From positions 124,001-188,000 of the forward strand of contig NZ_SSNX01000003.1 in the NCBI RefSeq assembly GCF_004801415.1: a DNA stretch of 64,000 nucleotides. Reading direction: 5' to 3'. The notes under the pieces are model-generated. The model saw only the letters and a list, made by a program, of their open reading frames with translations, ran no database searches and was not told the DNA's origin. How positions within the stretch are numbered: position 1 is the stretch's first letter; each line of letters opens with the position of its first letter. Positions 22,104 to 33,472 of this stretch are shown here, piece after piece. A program made the position numbers and the translations under genes. This DNA comes from Deinococcus sp. KSM4-11 (GTDB lineage Bacteria > Deinococcota > Deinococci > Deinococcales > Deinococcaceae).

Positions 22104-22481
22104 ATGACGATCACGGATGATTTCATGGCGGCGCTGAGTACGGCGGAATCTTCGGGTGATGTGTCGGGGCTGCTGGCCCTGCATGCCGAAACGGTGACGT
22201 TGCGGAACCTGTCGGATCGGGAGTGGTCGGGGCTGGAGGGCGCGCGCGAGTTCTGGGAGGCGTACCTGGGGAACTTCGATGACATCGGGTCGGAGTTCAC
22301 GGAGAGCCACGAGGCGGCGGGCATGGGCGTCATGGAATGGGTGGGCACGGGTCATCTGAAGGGCGGGCGCGAGATCTCGTATCCGGGTGTAAGCATCATC
22401 GAGATTGCGGACGGAAAGGTGCAGGCGTTCCGGACGTACTACGACAGCGCCGCCTTCGTGGGGCCAGCGGACACCCACTAG
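22104..22481 (+). CDS. SnoaL/NTF2-like protein
   Basis: The 125-residue protein has the cone-shaped NTF2-like pattern: an N-terminal helix 'DDFMAALSTAESSGDVSGLL', 'GLEGAREFWEAYLGNFDDI', and closing strands 'SIIEIADGKVQAFRTYYDSA'. SnoaL-type members are polyketide cyclases, isomerases or orphan stress proteins. There is no neighbour that reveals a substrate. It converges with the cupin gene, with a hairpin between. Confidence 0.83.
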   Translation: MTITDDFMAALSTAESSGDVSGLLALHAETVTLRNLSDREWSGLEGAREFWEAYLGNFDDIGSEFTESHEAAGMGVMEWVGTGHLKGGREISYPGVSIIEIADGKVQAFRTYYDSAAFVGPADTH

Positions 22482-22495
22482 TTCACGGACGCGAG

Positions 22496-22533
22496 CAGGC
22501 CCGCCGCCGGACGAACCGGGGCGGGCCTGTTCC
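22496..22533. terminator. Hairpin between convergent SnoaL and cupin genes
   Basis: A 10-bp perfect stem (CAGGCCCGCC 22496-22505 with its complement at 22520-22529) is followed by a poor T-rich tail (TTCCTGT). It probably terminates the forward gene. Confidence 0.5.
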
Positions 22534-22541
22534 TGTGCGGC

Positions 22542-22868
22542 TTACTTCTGGGTGGCGGGGGTGGTGACTTCCACGGCGGTGAGGGTCTCGGTGATCCGGT
22601 ACGTGTGCGGGGTGTTCATGGGGACGCAGTACGAGTCGCCGGGTTCCAGGGTGATGGTCTGCCCGTCGATGGTGAGTTCCGCGCGGCCCTCAAGGACGTA
22701 GCCGAGGGTCTCGTACTCGTTCATGGTCTCGGGTTTGGTGTCGGCGGGTTCTTCCCGGTGCCACAGCCGCATGCTGCCGTGCTGGCCGCGCACGAGGTGG
22801 TGTTCGCCGTCGGGGCCGTGGGTGGTGTCGCGCTGGCTGACTCTGTACTGGGTATCGGTGGTGGGCAT
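22542..22868 (-). CDS. Cupin domain protein
   Basis: The 108-residue single-domain cupin contains 'YVLEGRAELTIDGQTITLEP' and 'GDSYCVPMNTPHTYRI', the two halves of the cupin fold with the G-x-C-V/x-P-x3-H variant of motif 2. The first motif lacks the full H-x-H set ('MRLWHREEP' may supply one His). It could bind a metal or small ligand. No nearby pathway gene points to a function. Confidence 0.85.
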   Translation of the reverse strand: MPTTDTQYRVSQRDTTHGPDGEHHLVRGQHGSMRLWHREEPADTKPETMNEYETLGYVLEGRAELTIDGQTITLEPGDSYCVPMNTPHTYRITETLTAVEVTTPATQK

Positions 22869-22944
22869 GCGTTCAGGGTGCGCCGGTGGGCATGAAACGG
22901 GGTGAGGCGGGCTTTCAGGGGAGTTCAGGCGTGAAGGTCAGGCC

Positions 22945-22980
22945 AAACGGGCGCCGGGAACATCGGGTTCCCGGCGCCCG
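22945..22980 (-). terminator. Strong terminator after PfpI gene
   Basis: A 14-bp perfect stem (CGGGCGCCGGGAAC 22948-22961 with complement 22967-22980) closes a 5-base loop. On the reverse strand it is followed by TTT and lies 14 bases after the stop. Confidence 0.75.
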
Positions 22981-22994
22981 TGAGCGTGCTCGGT

Positions 22995-23558
22995 TCAGCG
23001 TTTGCTGCTGTGGTCTCCCTCGGCGAATTCCTCGATCATCTTCGCGTTGAAGGCGGGGATGTCGTCGGGGTTGCGGCTGGTGACGATGCCCTTGTCCACG
23101 ACCACCTCCTGATCGACCCACTGGGCGCCGCCCTGCTTGAGTTCGTGTTGCAGGCTGGGCCAGCTCGTCATCTTCAGGCCGTCCACGATGCCGGTCTCCG
23201 AGAGGCTCCACGGAGCGTGGCAGATGGCGGCGATGGGCTTGCCCGCGTCGTAGAACGCGCGCACGAAGGCCATGGCGGGTTTGCTGAGGCGCAGGGTGTC
23301 GGGGTTCACGGCCCCGCCGGGCAGCAAAAGCGCGTCGTAGTCGCTGGCCTGAACGGCATCGACGGTTCTGTCCACCTTGAGTTTGTCGCCCTTGTCGATG
23401 TGGTTCAGGCCCTGGATCTCGCCGGGCTTGAGGCTGACGATCTCGGTGGTCGCCCCGGCATCCGTGAGCGCCTGACGGGGTTTCACGAGTTCGACCTGCT
23501 CGAAGCCCTCGGCGGCGAGGATGGCGACTTTCTTGCCCTGGAGTTGCAGTGTGGTCAT
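22995..23558 (-). CDS. DJ-1/PfpI family protein
   Basis: ATG 23558 ([20 protein letters not shown]) is chosen because the upstream extension of the open frame is low-complexity. The product has 187 residues. It has the PfpI start '[14 protein letters not shown]', '[14 protein letters not shown]', and the nucleophile elbow '[10 protein letters not shown]' (Cys) with the nearby Glu. Members act as deglycases, chaperones or stress proteases; activity here is not certain. The gene is followed by a strong terminator. Confidence 0.88.
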   Translation of the reverse strand: MTTLQLQGKKVAILAAEGFEQVELVKPRQALTDAGATTEIVSLKPGEIQGLNHIDKGDKLKVDRTVDAVQASDYDALLLPGGAVNPDTLRLSKPAMAFVRAFYDAGKPIAAICHAPWSLSETGIVDGLKMTSWPSLQHELKQGGAQWVDQEVVVDKGIVTSRNPDDIPAFNAKMIEEFAEGDHSSKR

Positions 23559-23704
23559 GCCACCCAGCGTGCGCGGCGCGGCTGAAGTAGGCGTGATGCG
23601 CGGCTGAAGGGAGGGTTGGCCGTGAATTGCTGCCTTCTTCATGTGGTCGGCCCTGACCTCCGCCTGACGCGCGGCTGAAGGTGCGCTGACGGGGGCCGGG
23701 CACC

Positions 23705-24037
23705 ATGGTGGGCATGTCTCCGGTGCCCCCTTCCTCCTGGATTGCGCCCGGCGTTCACCGCGGGCCGCTGCGCCTGAGCCTGGCGATCCAGGCCTTCATG
23801 GACGGCGTGCCGACCCTGCGGCGCGGCCGGGTGAAGGTGCTGCTGGACGCGCTGGATTCGTTCCTGGGCTACCCGGCCCCCCTGTTGGCGTACACGCCGC
23901 TCACGGGGGAGCAGTGGGCGCGGTCGCTGCCGCTGGGCGTGCAGCCCGAGGCGCGGGAGGTGCTCGCGGAATTCCGGGCGTTCCTGCGCGATCACGGCTG
24001 GCTGGACGCGGCGCGTCCCGTGAACCTGTTCGACTGA
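23705..24037 (+). CDS. Hypothetical small protein
   Basis: The 110-residue product was not recognised. It contains a helical stretch '[19 protein letters not shown]' followed by '[17 protein letters not shown]' and a short C-terminal '[18 protein letters not shown]'. No signal peptide or cysteine motif is seen. An internal ATG at 23714 is an alternative start. Codon use matches neighbouring genes, so it is probably a real gene. It converges with the membrane protein gene at 24048. Confidence 0.6.
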   Translation: MVGMSPVPPSSWIAPGVHRGPLRLSLAIQAFMDGVPTLRRGRVKVLLDALDSFLGYPAPLLAYTPLTGEQWARSLPLGVQPEAREVLAEFRAFLRDHGWLDAARPVNLFD

Positions 24038-24047
24038 ATGGCCAGGG

Positions 24048-24479
24048 TCAGGGCTGCTCGGCGGTGGGCCGGCTGCGCCACGCGAGTACGGCCGCCCAGG
24101 CGTTCACGAGCGCGGCCAGGGTGTGCCACGCGGGCCAGGTGCCGTGGGCGGCCCACACCAGGGCGGCCAGCAGTCCGGCGGCATTGAGGCCCACGCCCAC
24201 CACGAAGGTCAGGTGTTCATGCGGCGTGGCGTACATGGGCGCGCGGGCGTACGGGTCGCCCATCGCGTCGCGCGCCTCGGCGTAGCGGATCAGGGTCAGG
24301 ATGCCGTACACCAGCAGCAGGCCCGCCAGGAGCATGGTGCCCAGGCCCAGGTAGCGGCTCACGGCGCCGTAGTCCAGCGCGCCCAGCACGAAGTGCGCGA
24401 GCGACGCCAGGATGCTCACCAGGGCGAGGCCCAGCGTACGGGGCGTGGAGTAGGTGGGTGGATCGCCGAACGTGGCCAT
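24048..24479 (-). CDS. Small multi-pass membrane protein
   Basis: The start is ATG 24479 (MATFGDPPTYSTPRTLGLAL), giving 143 residues; longer versions are unlikely. About four hydrophobic helices can be seen: 'LGLALVSILASLAHFVLGAL', 'LGLGTMLLAGLLLVYGILTL', 'LTFVVGVGLNAAGLLAALVW', and 'LAALVNAWAAVLAW'. No catalytic motif was recognised. It is divergent from dnaG. Confidence 0.72.
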   Translation of the reverse strand: MATFGDPPTYSTPRTLGLALVSILASLAHFVLGALDYGAVSRYLGLGTMLLAGLLLVYGILTLIRYAEARDAMGDPYARAPMYATPHEHLTFVVGVGLNAAGLLAALVWAAHGTWPAWHTLAALVNAWAAVLAWRSRPTAEQP

Positions 24480-24606
24480 GGGTGTGCACCCAGCTTGCAC
24501 CCCTGGCCCAGTGGAAACTGAGGGAAAGCCCACCCACCCGAGTGCTCCAGAAATTTGCCGTGCCAGACGGTGCTTTTTGCCCCTGGTATGCCGGCCCGGA
24601 CAGGAG

Positions 24607-24612
24607 TAGACT
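24607..24612 (+). promoter_or_regulatory. Possible -10 hexamer TAGACT upstream of dnaG
   Basis: TAGACT matches the hexamer used by other promoters here. It would give a leader of about 80 bases ending in a GGGAGGT ribosome binding site. A second candidate (TATGGT) is at 24649. Confidence 0.35.
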
Positions 24613-24695
24613 TGGAGACTACCGGAAGTGTGTCGGGTGTCCTTGGTCTATGGTGACCGGCCACCCGGAGATCCGGCAGAGGGAGGTGGGGACAC

Positions 24696-26462
<1,767 letters not shown>

Positions 26463-26469
26463 GCGGCCC

Positions 26470-27486
<1,017 letters not shown>

Positions 27487-27491
27487 GCGCG

Positions 27492-28190
<699 letters not shown>

Positions 28191-28196
28191 GCGGGC

Positions 28197-28202
28197 AGGA
28201 TA
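28197..28202 (-). promoter_or_regulatory. -10 hexamer TATCCT for S4-zapE unit
   Basis: TATCCT, six bases, then ATG 28190 on the reverse strand, a leaderless arrangement. Confidence 0.55.
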
Positions 28203-28230
28203 GTGCCTGAGTGCGCCGTGGTCTGGATGT

Positions 28231-28827
28231 TCAGACCGGTGCGGCGAGCGTCTGGACGTGCCACGCGCCGCCCTGCCGGGTCAGGATGGTGTGCGCGGCG
28301 TTCCCGTGCCGGTAGCGGTCGTCGGCCCAGGCGGCGGGAGCGTCGGCGTGCAGCAGGTCGATCAGCGCGGCGGTGAGGGCGAAGCCGTGCGACACGACGA
28401 TGGCGCTGCCCTGGCCATCCAGGAGCGGCGCGAGGGCCACGCGGAAGCGGGCGGCCACCGCGGACGCGGCCTCCCCGCCGGGAAAGGCGGGGCAGCCGTC
28501 CGGCCCGAGCACCTCACCCCGGCAGGTGTGCATGTCAGCGTAGGGGCGGCCCGCCCAGTCGCCGCAGTCCACCTCCTGCACGCCGTCCAGCACGGTCACG
28601 CCCGTCCCGAGGGCGTCGGCGATGGCCCGCGCGGTGGCCTGGGCGCGGCGATAGGTGCTGGCGTACACGCGCGGAGCGGGCAGGTTCAGGGTGCGCAGGT
28701 GCCGGCCGAGGGCGCGGGCCTGCGCCTCGCCCGCACCCGTGAGGCCGTCGTGCTGGCTGCTCGGGCCACGGAATACCTGAGCGACATTCCCGGCGGACTC
28801 GCCGTGCCGGACGAGCACCAGTTTCAT
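28231..28827 (-). CDS. Histidine phosphatase (phosphoglycerate mutase-like)
   Basis: ATG 28827 gives 198 residues; the start overlaps the ACT gene stop by 4 bases (ATGA). The signature 'KLVLVRHGESAGNVAQVFRG' carries the RHG phospho-acceptor His. 'VYASTYRRAQATARAIAD' supplies the Arg. 'AIVVSHGFALTAALID' carries the second His. This is the fold of cobalamin/sugar phosphatases and broad-specificity phosphatases. The substrate is unknown. Confidence 0.88.
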   Translation of the reverse strand: MKLVLVRHGESAGNVAQVFRGPSSQHDGLTGAGEAQARALGRHLRTLNLPAPRVYASTYRRAQATARAIADALGTGVTVLDGVQEVDCGDWAGRPYADMHTCRGEVLGPDGCPAFPGGEAASAVAARFRVALAPLLDGQGSAIVVSHGFALTAALIDLLHADAPAAWADDRYRHGNAAHTILTRQGGAWHVQTLAAPV

Positions 28828-29234
28828 TCCAGCTCCGCCGCGTCCTGCACGCCGGCATCCAGCAGGGTATGGCCCGCCGCGCGCAGGGCGTCCAGGGCCG
28901 CGTCCAGACGCTCGCGTTTCACGAGCACGTAGTCCGTGTCGAAGGTGCTGATGGCGAAGATCCCCACACCCGCGCCCTTGAGGGGGTTCAGCACGGCGGC
29001 GAGGATGCCGGTCAGGCTGAACTCGAACGGCCCGTGGAGTTTCAGCGCCACCCACCCACCTTCGGCCCGCGCGCCGGCGGGAATCAGGGTGTCTTCACAG
29101 ACCAGGGAGAGTTCGTCGGCGGTGCGGGTCACGCTGAACAGCGTCCCGCCCAGCGGAGGAAGCGGCGCGTCCGGCGCGAACCGGCAGACGGCGAAGGTCA
29201 GGGGCAGCACGGACAGGGTCAGCCGGGGCGTCAT
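28824..29234 (-). CDS. ACT domain protein
   Basis: ATG 29234 (MTPRLTLSVLPLTFAVCRFA) gives 136 residues. The C-terminal half is an ACT-like domain ('GGWVALKLHGPFEFSLTGIL', 'GVGIFAISTFDTDYVLVKRE') that normally binds an amino acid to regulate another protein. The N-terminal half looks like the paired ACT of the CASTOR/YkkN-type families. It is coupled to the phosphatase. A weak CACAAT hexamer is six bases upstream. Ligand and target are unknown. Confidence 0.82.
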   Translation of the reverse strand: MTPRLTLSVLPLTFAVCRFAPDAPLPPLGGTLFSVTRTADELSLVCEDTLIPAGARAEGGWVALKLHGPFEFSLTGILAAVLNPLKGAGVGIFAISTFDTDYVLVKRERLDAALDALRAAGHTLLDAGVQDAAELE

Positions 29235-29238
29235 GCGG

Positions 29239-29718
29239 TCATTGTGCCGTGTCCGTCCACGCGCCCAGCAGTTGCCGCAGCACCACGATCTGCCCCAGGT
29301 GGTAGGCATTGTGCTTGGCCACGTTCACGGCCAGCTTGTAGCCGGCCGTCCACCCCGGTTCGGTGTCGGTGGCCGGGAAGATGACGCGGGCCAACACCTC
29401 TGGAGCCTGGGCCAGCGTCATCAGCCGTTCCAGCGTCGCCAGGAAGTCGCTGACCAGGTCATCCCAGTCCTCGGCGCGGACGGTCGGCCAGTCTGGCAGA
29501 CCACTGGCCGGGCGACCCTCGATCAGGTCGAGGTTGAACCGCATGTTGGACAGCAGGTGCGCCACCACCTCGGCCACCGAATGCACGGCCGCTCCGGGCC
29601 GCCGAACCGCCTGCTGGCCATCCAGACCACCGACAATCCGTTCTGGCGCGGCGAACTCGGCGTGCCCCAGCAGCCGCAGCAGGGTCTCGGGTGGCGGGCC
29701 GTACAGCAGCGGCGTCAT
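29239..29718 (-). CDS. DinB-family protein (cluster copy 1)
   Basis: The 159-residue DinB/YfiT fold is a four-helix bundle. 'VVAHLLSNMRFNLDLI' provides the helix-2 His and 'KHNAYHLGQIVVLRQLL' gives the H-x3-H pair, so all three metal ligands are present. DinB proteins include metal-dependent thiol transferases (bacillithiol or mycothiol) and other damage-linked enzymes. This is the most downstream member, in transcription order, of a reverse-strand DinB cluster. It ends five bases before the ACT gene start. The substrate is unknown. Confidence 0.85.
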   Translation of the reverse strand: MTPLLYGPPPETLLRLLGHAEFAAPERIVGGLDGQQAVRRPGAAVHSVAEVVAHLLSNMRFNLDLIEGRPASGLPDWPTVRAEDWDDLVSDFLATLERLMTLAQAPEVLARVIFPATDTEPGWTAGYKLAVNVAKHNAYHLGQIVVLRQLLGAWTDTAQ

Positions 29719-29762
29719 GCAGGCAGTCTGATCCCGGACAGAGCGCCGTGTCCTACGTGACG

Positions 29763-30158
29763 TCAGTCCTCGCCGGCGCGCACGTCCTCGATGATCTCGT
29801 CGGGGCTCAGGGTCAGGAGTTCCGGGTCGTGCACCATGCCGCGACCCACCCGCAGCTCGGCCAGCACGGCGTCCAGCTTGGCGTGCAGTTCACGGGTGTC
29901 CTCGGTCTGGGCGTTCTGGATCAGGAAGACCATCAGGAAGGTCACGATGGTCGTGCCGGTGTTGATCACCAGCTGCCACGCGTCCGAGAAGTGGAAGACG
30001 GGGCCGCTCAGCGCCCACACCAGCAGGATCAGGAAGGCGCTACTGAAGGCGGTCGCTGTTCCCGTACAATCGGCGATCCCACGGGAGAAGCGCTGGAACC
30101 GGGCTTCCAGACTGAGGGGACGGCGGCGGGGAAGAACCTTCAGGTCACTCAGCGACAT
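29763..30158 (-). CDS. Low-affinity iron permease family membrane protein
   Basis: The 131-residue protein has an amphipathic N-terminus ('[20 protein letters not shown]'), a hydrophobic pair of helices ('[20 protein letters not shown]' and '[20 protein letters not shown]') and a coiled C-terminus ('[20 protein letters not shown]'). '[20 protein letters not shown]' is the family signature. Many members are annotated from yeast Fet4 similarity but have no proven transport role in bacteria. A GGGAGGTG ribosome binding site precedes the ATG. Confidence 0.85.
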   Translation of the reverse strand: MSLSDLKVLPRRRPLSLEARFQRFSRGIADCTGTATAFSSAFLILLVWALSGPVFHFSDAWQLVINTGTTIVTFLMVFLIQNAQTEDTRELHAKLDAVLAELRVGRGMVHDPELLTLSPDEIIEDVRAGED

Positions 30159-30230
30159 AACGCACCTCCCGAGCCACAGGCGGCTCAGGGAAAGCCTGCG
30201 CCCAGCGCCTCAATTCCGCATGAAATCAGC

Positions 30231-30752
30231 CTATTCGCGCCAGATGGCCCACAGGTCATCGAGTTTATCCATGTCCTCCTTGCTGCGGCCCCCCTCCCGC
30301 AGCAGGGTCAGGATCTGCCCCCGGTGGTGGCTGTCGTGCACGATGGTGTGTTGCAGGAAGTGCGCGGGACTGCTCTGGTACGTGCCCTCGTTCCACGGGT
30401 CGGGAAAGGTGCGGCCCTCGTCCAGGGCGCTCTGTACGGCCGTCACGGCGGCGGCGTCGCCCTCGGTGAAGGCGCCCTGCAGTTCGTTCGGGGCCTTGCC
30501 CTGCCAGCGCCACTGGGGGTCGCCGTCGGCATCCTTCAGGGTGGGGTCGAGCAGCGGCATGGCGTGCTCGCGGGAGATGTTCCACAGCCAGCCCACCCGG
30601 AACCCGGCCATGTGCCGCAGGATCTGCGCCACCGTCTGTCCGCCCCGGCCGTCCGAGAGGTCGTACTCCTCGGGCTTCAGGGCGTCCAGCACGAAGGTGT
30701 TCACGCGGGCGTTGCGGTGGAAGGATTCGAGCAGCAGGGTCAGATCCGTCAT
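30231..30752 (-). CDS. DinB-family protein (cluster copy 2)
   Basis: The 173-residue protein has the full DinB metal triad: 'VAQILRHMAGFRVGWLW' and 'HTIVHDSHHRGQILTLLREG'. It is strongly similar to the 30784 gene ('FHRNARVNTFVLDALK' versus 'FRRNARINTLLLDDLT'), so the two are tandem duplicates. A GGAG ribosome binding site is present. A thiol-dependent detoxification role is the family expectation but is not proven. Confidence 0.88.
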   Translation of the reverse strand: MTDLTLLLESFHRNARVNTFVLDALKPEEYDLSDGRGGQTVAQILRHMAGFRVGWLWNISREHAMPLLDPTLKDADGDPQWRWQGKAPNELQGAFTEGDAAAVTAVQSALDEGRTFPDPWNEGTYQSSPAHFLQHTIVHDSHHRGQILTLLREGGRSKEDMDKLDDLWAIWRE

Positions 30753-30783
30753 GGGGTCTCCGGTGAATGGGGTGGAAGAAGAA

Positions 30784-31293
30784 TCACTCGCGCCACACGT
30801 TCCACCCGTCTTCCAGGTGGTCGAGGCGTTCGGTCGAGGCCCCGGCCTGGCGCAGCAGGGCGACGATCTGGCCGCGGTGATTGGCGTCGTGGACGATCAT
30901 ATACAGCAGGAACAGGGCGGGGTTCGACGGGAACGTGCCCACGCCGCGCGGATCGGCGAAGGGCTCGCCGCTGCGGACGTGCGCTTGCACCGCCTGGATG
31001 GCGGCCTCATCGCCGGCCTCCAGCATGGCCCGGATCGCGGCCAGGTCGTCCGAGCGCCAGTTCCAGATGGGCGTCGTACCGGTGATCGCCACGGTGGTGG
31101 CCGTGTGCTCCGGCGACATCTCGGCCAGCCACCCACCACGGGACACGCCCATGTGGGACAGCATCCCGGCGACAGTCATGCCGCCCTGGCCGTCCGAGAG
31201 GGCGAGGTCGGTGTCGGTCAGGTCGTCCAGCAACAGAGTATTGATCCGGGCGTTGCGGCGGAATGCCTCGAACAGCGGGTCGGTGTCGGTCAT
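30784..31293 (-). CDS. DinB-family protein (cluster copy 3)
   Basis: The 169-residue paralogue of the adjacent copy 2 keeps 'VAGMLSHMGVSRGGWL' and 'YMIVHDANHRGQIVALLRQA', so the metal-binding triad is intact. Its start overlaps the stop of the upstream remnant ORF by ATGA. The pair probably arose by tandem duplication. Confidence 0.88.
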   Translation of the reverse strand: MTDTDPLFEAFRRNARINTLLLDDLTDTDLALSDGQGGMTVAGMLSHMGVSRGGWLAEMSPEHTATTVAITGTTPIWNWRSDDLAAIRAMLEAGDEAAIQAVQAHVRSGEPFADPRGVGTFPSNPALFLLYMIVHDANHRGQIVALLRQAGASTERLDHLEDGWNVWRE

Positions 31294-31487
31294 GTGGTCT
31301 TTGCTGCTGTCACCGGGCGTGCGGTTAGGACGCCCAGCCGAGGCGCGAGGAAGACGTTCATCAGATCTGGTTCATGCTGGTCGTCGCCCCCGCGGAACTC
31401 GGCGTGGCCGGGCCGGTCGGTGGATCGGTGGGTGGCGACGTCGAGGTCGCTGCTCAGGTGCGTCACGGTGTTCAGTCCTCGGAACAT
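31290..31487 (-). pseudogene. Shrunken VOC/glyoxalase gene remnant
   Basis: The 65-residue frame has a good AAGGAG ribosome binding site and begins 'MFRGLNTVTHLSSDLDVA', then jumps to 'DRPGHAEFRGGDDQHEPDL'. Both segments resemble the start and middle of VOC-family glyoxalase-like proteins, but the stretch normally between them (the 'AWY...LLG' helix) is missing. The rest of the family domain is absent after 'APRLGV'. I read this as an internally deleted remnant. It could instead be a short functional peptide, as it still overlaps the next start by ATGA. Confidence 0.5.
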
Positions 31488-31518
31488 GCGGAGCTCCTTG
31501 TCGGGTATCGGGAGAGCA

Positions 31519-32112
31519 TCAGGGCCGGCTGGCCGCACCCGCGACCACGCGGCTCATCACGCAGTTGCCCTTGCCCTTGGGCCGCACGTACGTGAATCCG
31601 GCGCGCTCGTACAGGTGCCGCGTGCCGTTGTACAGGAACGACGCCGACACCTTCTTGCCCTGCGTGTCGTGCGGGTAGCCCTCGACCACCCCACCGCCCA
31701 GCCCGGCGATCAGCTCCAGCGCTCCCCGCAGCGCGATGTCCGCCACGCCCCGGCGGCGGTACGCCCGATCCACGAAGATGCACGTCAGGCGGTAGTCCGG
31801 CAGGGTGGGCTGCGCGGCCTCGTACTCCCGGCGGTGGTGGATGTTGGGAAGGTCCGCCGGCGACCCGTACTGGCACCAGCCGACGGCGGCGTCCCCGTCG
31901 AAGACCACGGCCGCGTGGGCCTTGCCCTCACATACCAGCCGCTCCTTCAGGGCGCGGTTGCCCTCGGCGGTGTGGGTCTTCTCGGCCGGCGGGGTGTGGA
32001 ACCACGTGCACCAGCACCCGCCCCACACGCCGCCATGCCGCTCGATCAGCCGGGCGTAGGCGTCCCAGGTTCCGGGTTCGAGGGGTCTGACGGTCAACGC
32101 GGGCTCAGCCAT
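31519..32112 (-). CDS. GNAT-family N-acetyltransferase
   Basis: The 197-residue protein has the GNAT acetyl-CoA motif in 'LTCIFVDRAYRRRGVADIAL' (R/Q-x-x-G-x-A equivalent RRGVA) and a C-terminal 'NGTRHLYERAGFTYVRPKG'. The N-terminal cysteine-rich 'GGCWCTWFH' is typical of one GNAT subfamily. The acceptor is unknown. It lies inside the DinB cluster; GNAT enzymes are often near resistance genes. Confidence 0.87.
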   Translation of the reverse strand: MAEPALTVRPLEPGTWDAYARLIERHGGVWGGCWCTWFHTPPAEKTHTAEGNRALKERLVCEGKAHAAVVFDGDAAVGWCQYGSPADLPNIHHRREYEAAQPTLPDYRLTCIFVDRAYRRRGVADIALRGALELIAGLGGGVVEGYPHDTQGKKVSASFLYNGTRHLYERAGFTYVRPKGKGNCVMSRVVAGAASRP

Positions 32113-32162
32113 GGGGCGTCACCGCCCGGTGGCCCGGCAGCAATCACCGGACGCCTGCCACG

Positions 32163-33062
32163 TCACGGCGTCACCGACGGGGGAGCGAGGGTGCCGGCGG
32201 ACGTGGCATCGCCCGTCACGGCGCGGCGATGGTAGTCCACCTGACCCAGGTGGTAGGCGAGGTGCGTGGCGAGTTGCAGCAGCGTCAGGCGGCCGCTCAG
32301 GTCATGGTCGGTCAGGCGGGCCGGGTACGGGCGGGCCAGGTCGGCGTCCGTCAGGCGGGTCAGGGCGGCGGTCACGGCCTGCCGGGCGGCGGCGAGTTCT
32401 GCGCGCAGTTCGGCACGAGGCACGTCCCGGCGGGCGAATTCGGCGGCGCGGTCGCGCACGTACCCGCTGCCGCCCACGGCCGCGCCCAGGAAGTGCTGCG
32501 TGCCGCCCGCCACGTGCAGGATCAGGGTACCGGCGGTGTTCGGCTGGCCCGGCACCGCCTGCCACACGCTCGCGTCGTCCGGGTACAGGTCGAGTTCGCG
32601 TTCCAGGCTGTCCAGGTCGCGCAGGAACAGCGCGCGGAGTTCTGCGCTGAGCGGGCTGGTCGGCCCGTCCGCTGCCCCGACAGTGGCGTCCAGGGTGTAG
32701 GTGTGGACGCCAGCCTCGCGCGTCAGGGTGAGGGTGCCGGTCAACCCCTCCAGCTCGCCGCTTCCGGAGTGGGGCACGACCGTGTAGACCAGCGTGACCT
32801 GCCCGGCGTGCATGTCGCCCACCTGCCGGAAGGCGAAGGAGCCGCGCTGCCCGTGCAGGGTGCCGGTGAAGACTTCCAGCACCACGTACGAGGCGGTGCC
32901 GCTGGCCGGATCGCCGACCGAGATCATCTCACCCTGGCTGTGGCCGGTCAGGTCACCCGTCCAGTCCTTGTCGAAGTGCATCCGGCCGAGGTCTGGGCTG
33001 GACGCTCCGTTCGGCGCGTGCGGATTCATGCGGATCTGGAAGGTGCCGGTCGCGCTGCTCAT
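32163..33062 (-). CDS. DUF3224-DinB fusion protein
   Basis: ATG 33062 overlaps the DUF6157 stop by 4 bases and gives 299 residues. Residues 1-130 resemble the DUF3224 beta-barrel ('LTGHSQGEMISVGDPASGTA', 'GSFAFRQVGDMHAGQVTLVY', 'VVPHSGSGELEGLTGTLTLT'). Residues about 150-290 are a DinB domain with 'LILHVAGGTQHFLGAAVGG' and 'HLAYHLGQVDYHRR'. The metal ligands seem present. The fusion puts a small-molecule-type barrel next to a thiol-transferase fold; substrate capture is a plausible but unproven idea. Confidence 0.85.
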   Translation of the reverse strand: MSSATGTFQIRMNPHAPNGASSPDLGRMHFDKDWTGDLTGHSQGEMISVGDPASGTASYVVLEVFTGTLHGQRGSFAFRQVGDMHAGQVTLVYTVVPHSGSGELEGLTGTLTLTREAGVHTYTLDATVGAADGPTSPLSAELRALFLRDLDSLERELDLYPDDASVWQAVPGQPNTAGTLILHVAGGTQHFLGAAVGGSGYVRDRAAEFARRDVPRAELRAELAAARQAVTAALTRLTDADLARPYPARLTDHDLSGRLTLLQLATHLAYHLGQVDYHRRAVTGDATSAGTLAPPSVTP

Positions 33063-33472
33063 GGCTGCCTCCGGGGGCGGGCGGAACGGAGGGCGGGCAC
33101 GACCTTCACACTGGGGGTTTCCATCAACTGACGGTACTCCGGCGCGGTCATGTCGATGAGCGCCACGCGGCCCCGCGCGTCGAAGTGCAGGCCCCAGCCG
33201 TAGCTCTTGGGCAGCGGCGAGGCCCGCAGGCACGCGCGCGGCTGCGCAAAGAAGGCGTCCCAGTGGGCAGCGCGCAGCTTCTGCGGGTCGCCGGGCACGT
33301 CGCGGTGCGCGGTGCGGAACAGCACCTCCGCCTGGGTGAATTCGTGGGGGTGTCCGGCGAGCAGGGCGTACTGGAAGGCCGCCACGCCCCGGTCTGGCAC
33401 CGTGCCGCCGCCGGCGGTGCTGTCGGGCGCGACGGTGATCAGGGTGTTGTGGTAGCCAGCGGCGGCGCTCAT
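33059..33472 (-). CDS. DUF6157 family protein
   Basis: The 137-residue protein has the family's opening 'YHNTLITVAPDSTAGGGTVP' and 'VAAFQYALLAGHPHEFTQAE', followed by 'LPKSYGWGLHFDARGRVALI'. Members are small uncharacterised proteins. It is coupled by ATGA overlaps to the genes on both sides, so it belongs to the DinB operon. Confidence 0.82.
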   Translation of the reverse strand: MSAAAGYHNTLITVAPDSTAGGGTVPDRGVAAFQYALLAGHPHEFTQAEVLFRTAHRDVPGDPQKLRAAHWDAFFAQPRACLRASPLPKSYGWGLHFDARGRVALIDMTAPEYRQLMETPSVKVVPALRSARPRRQP

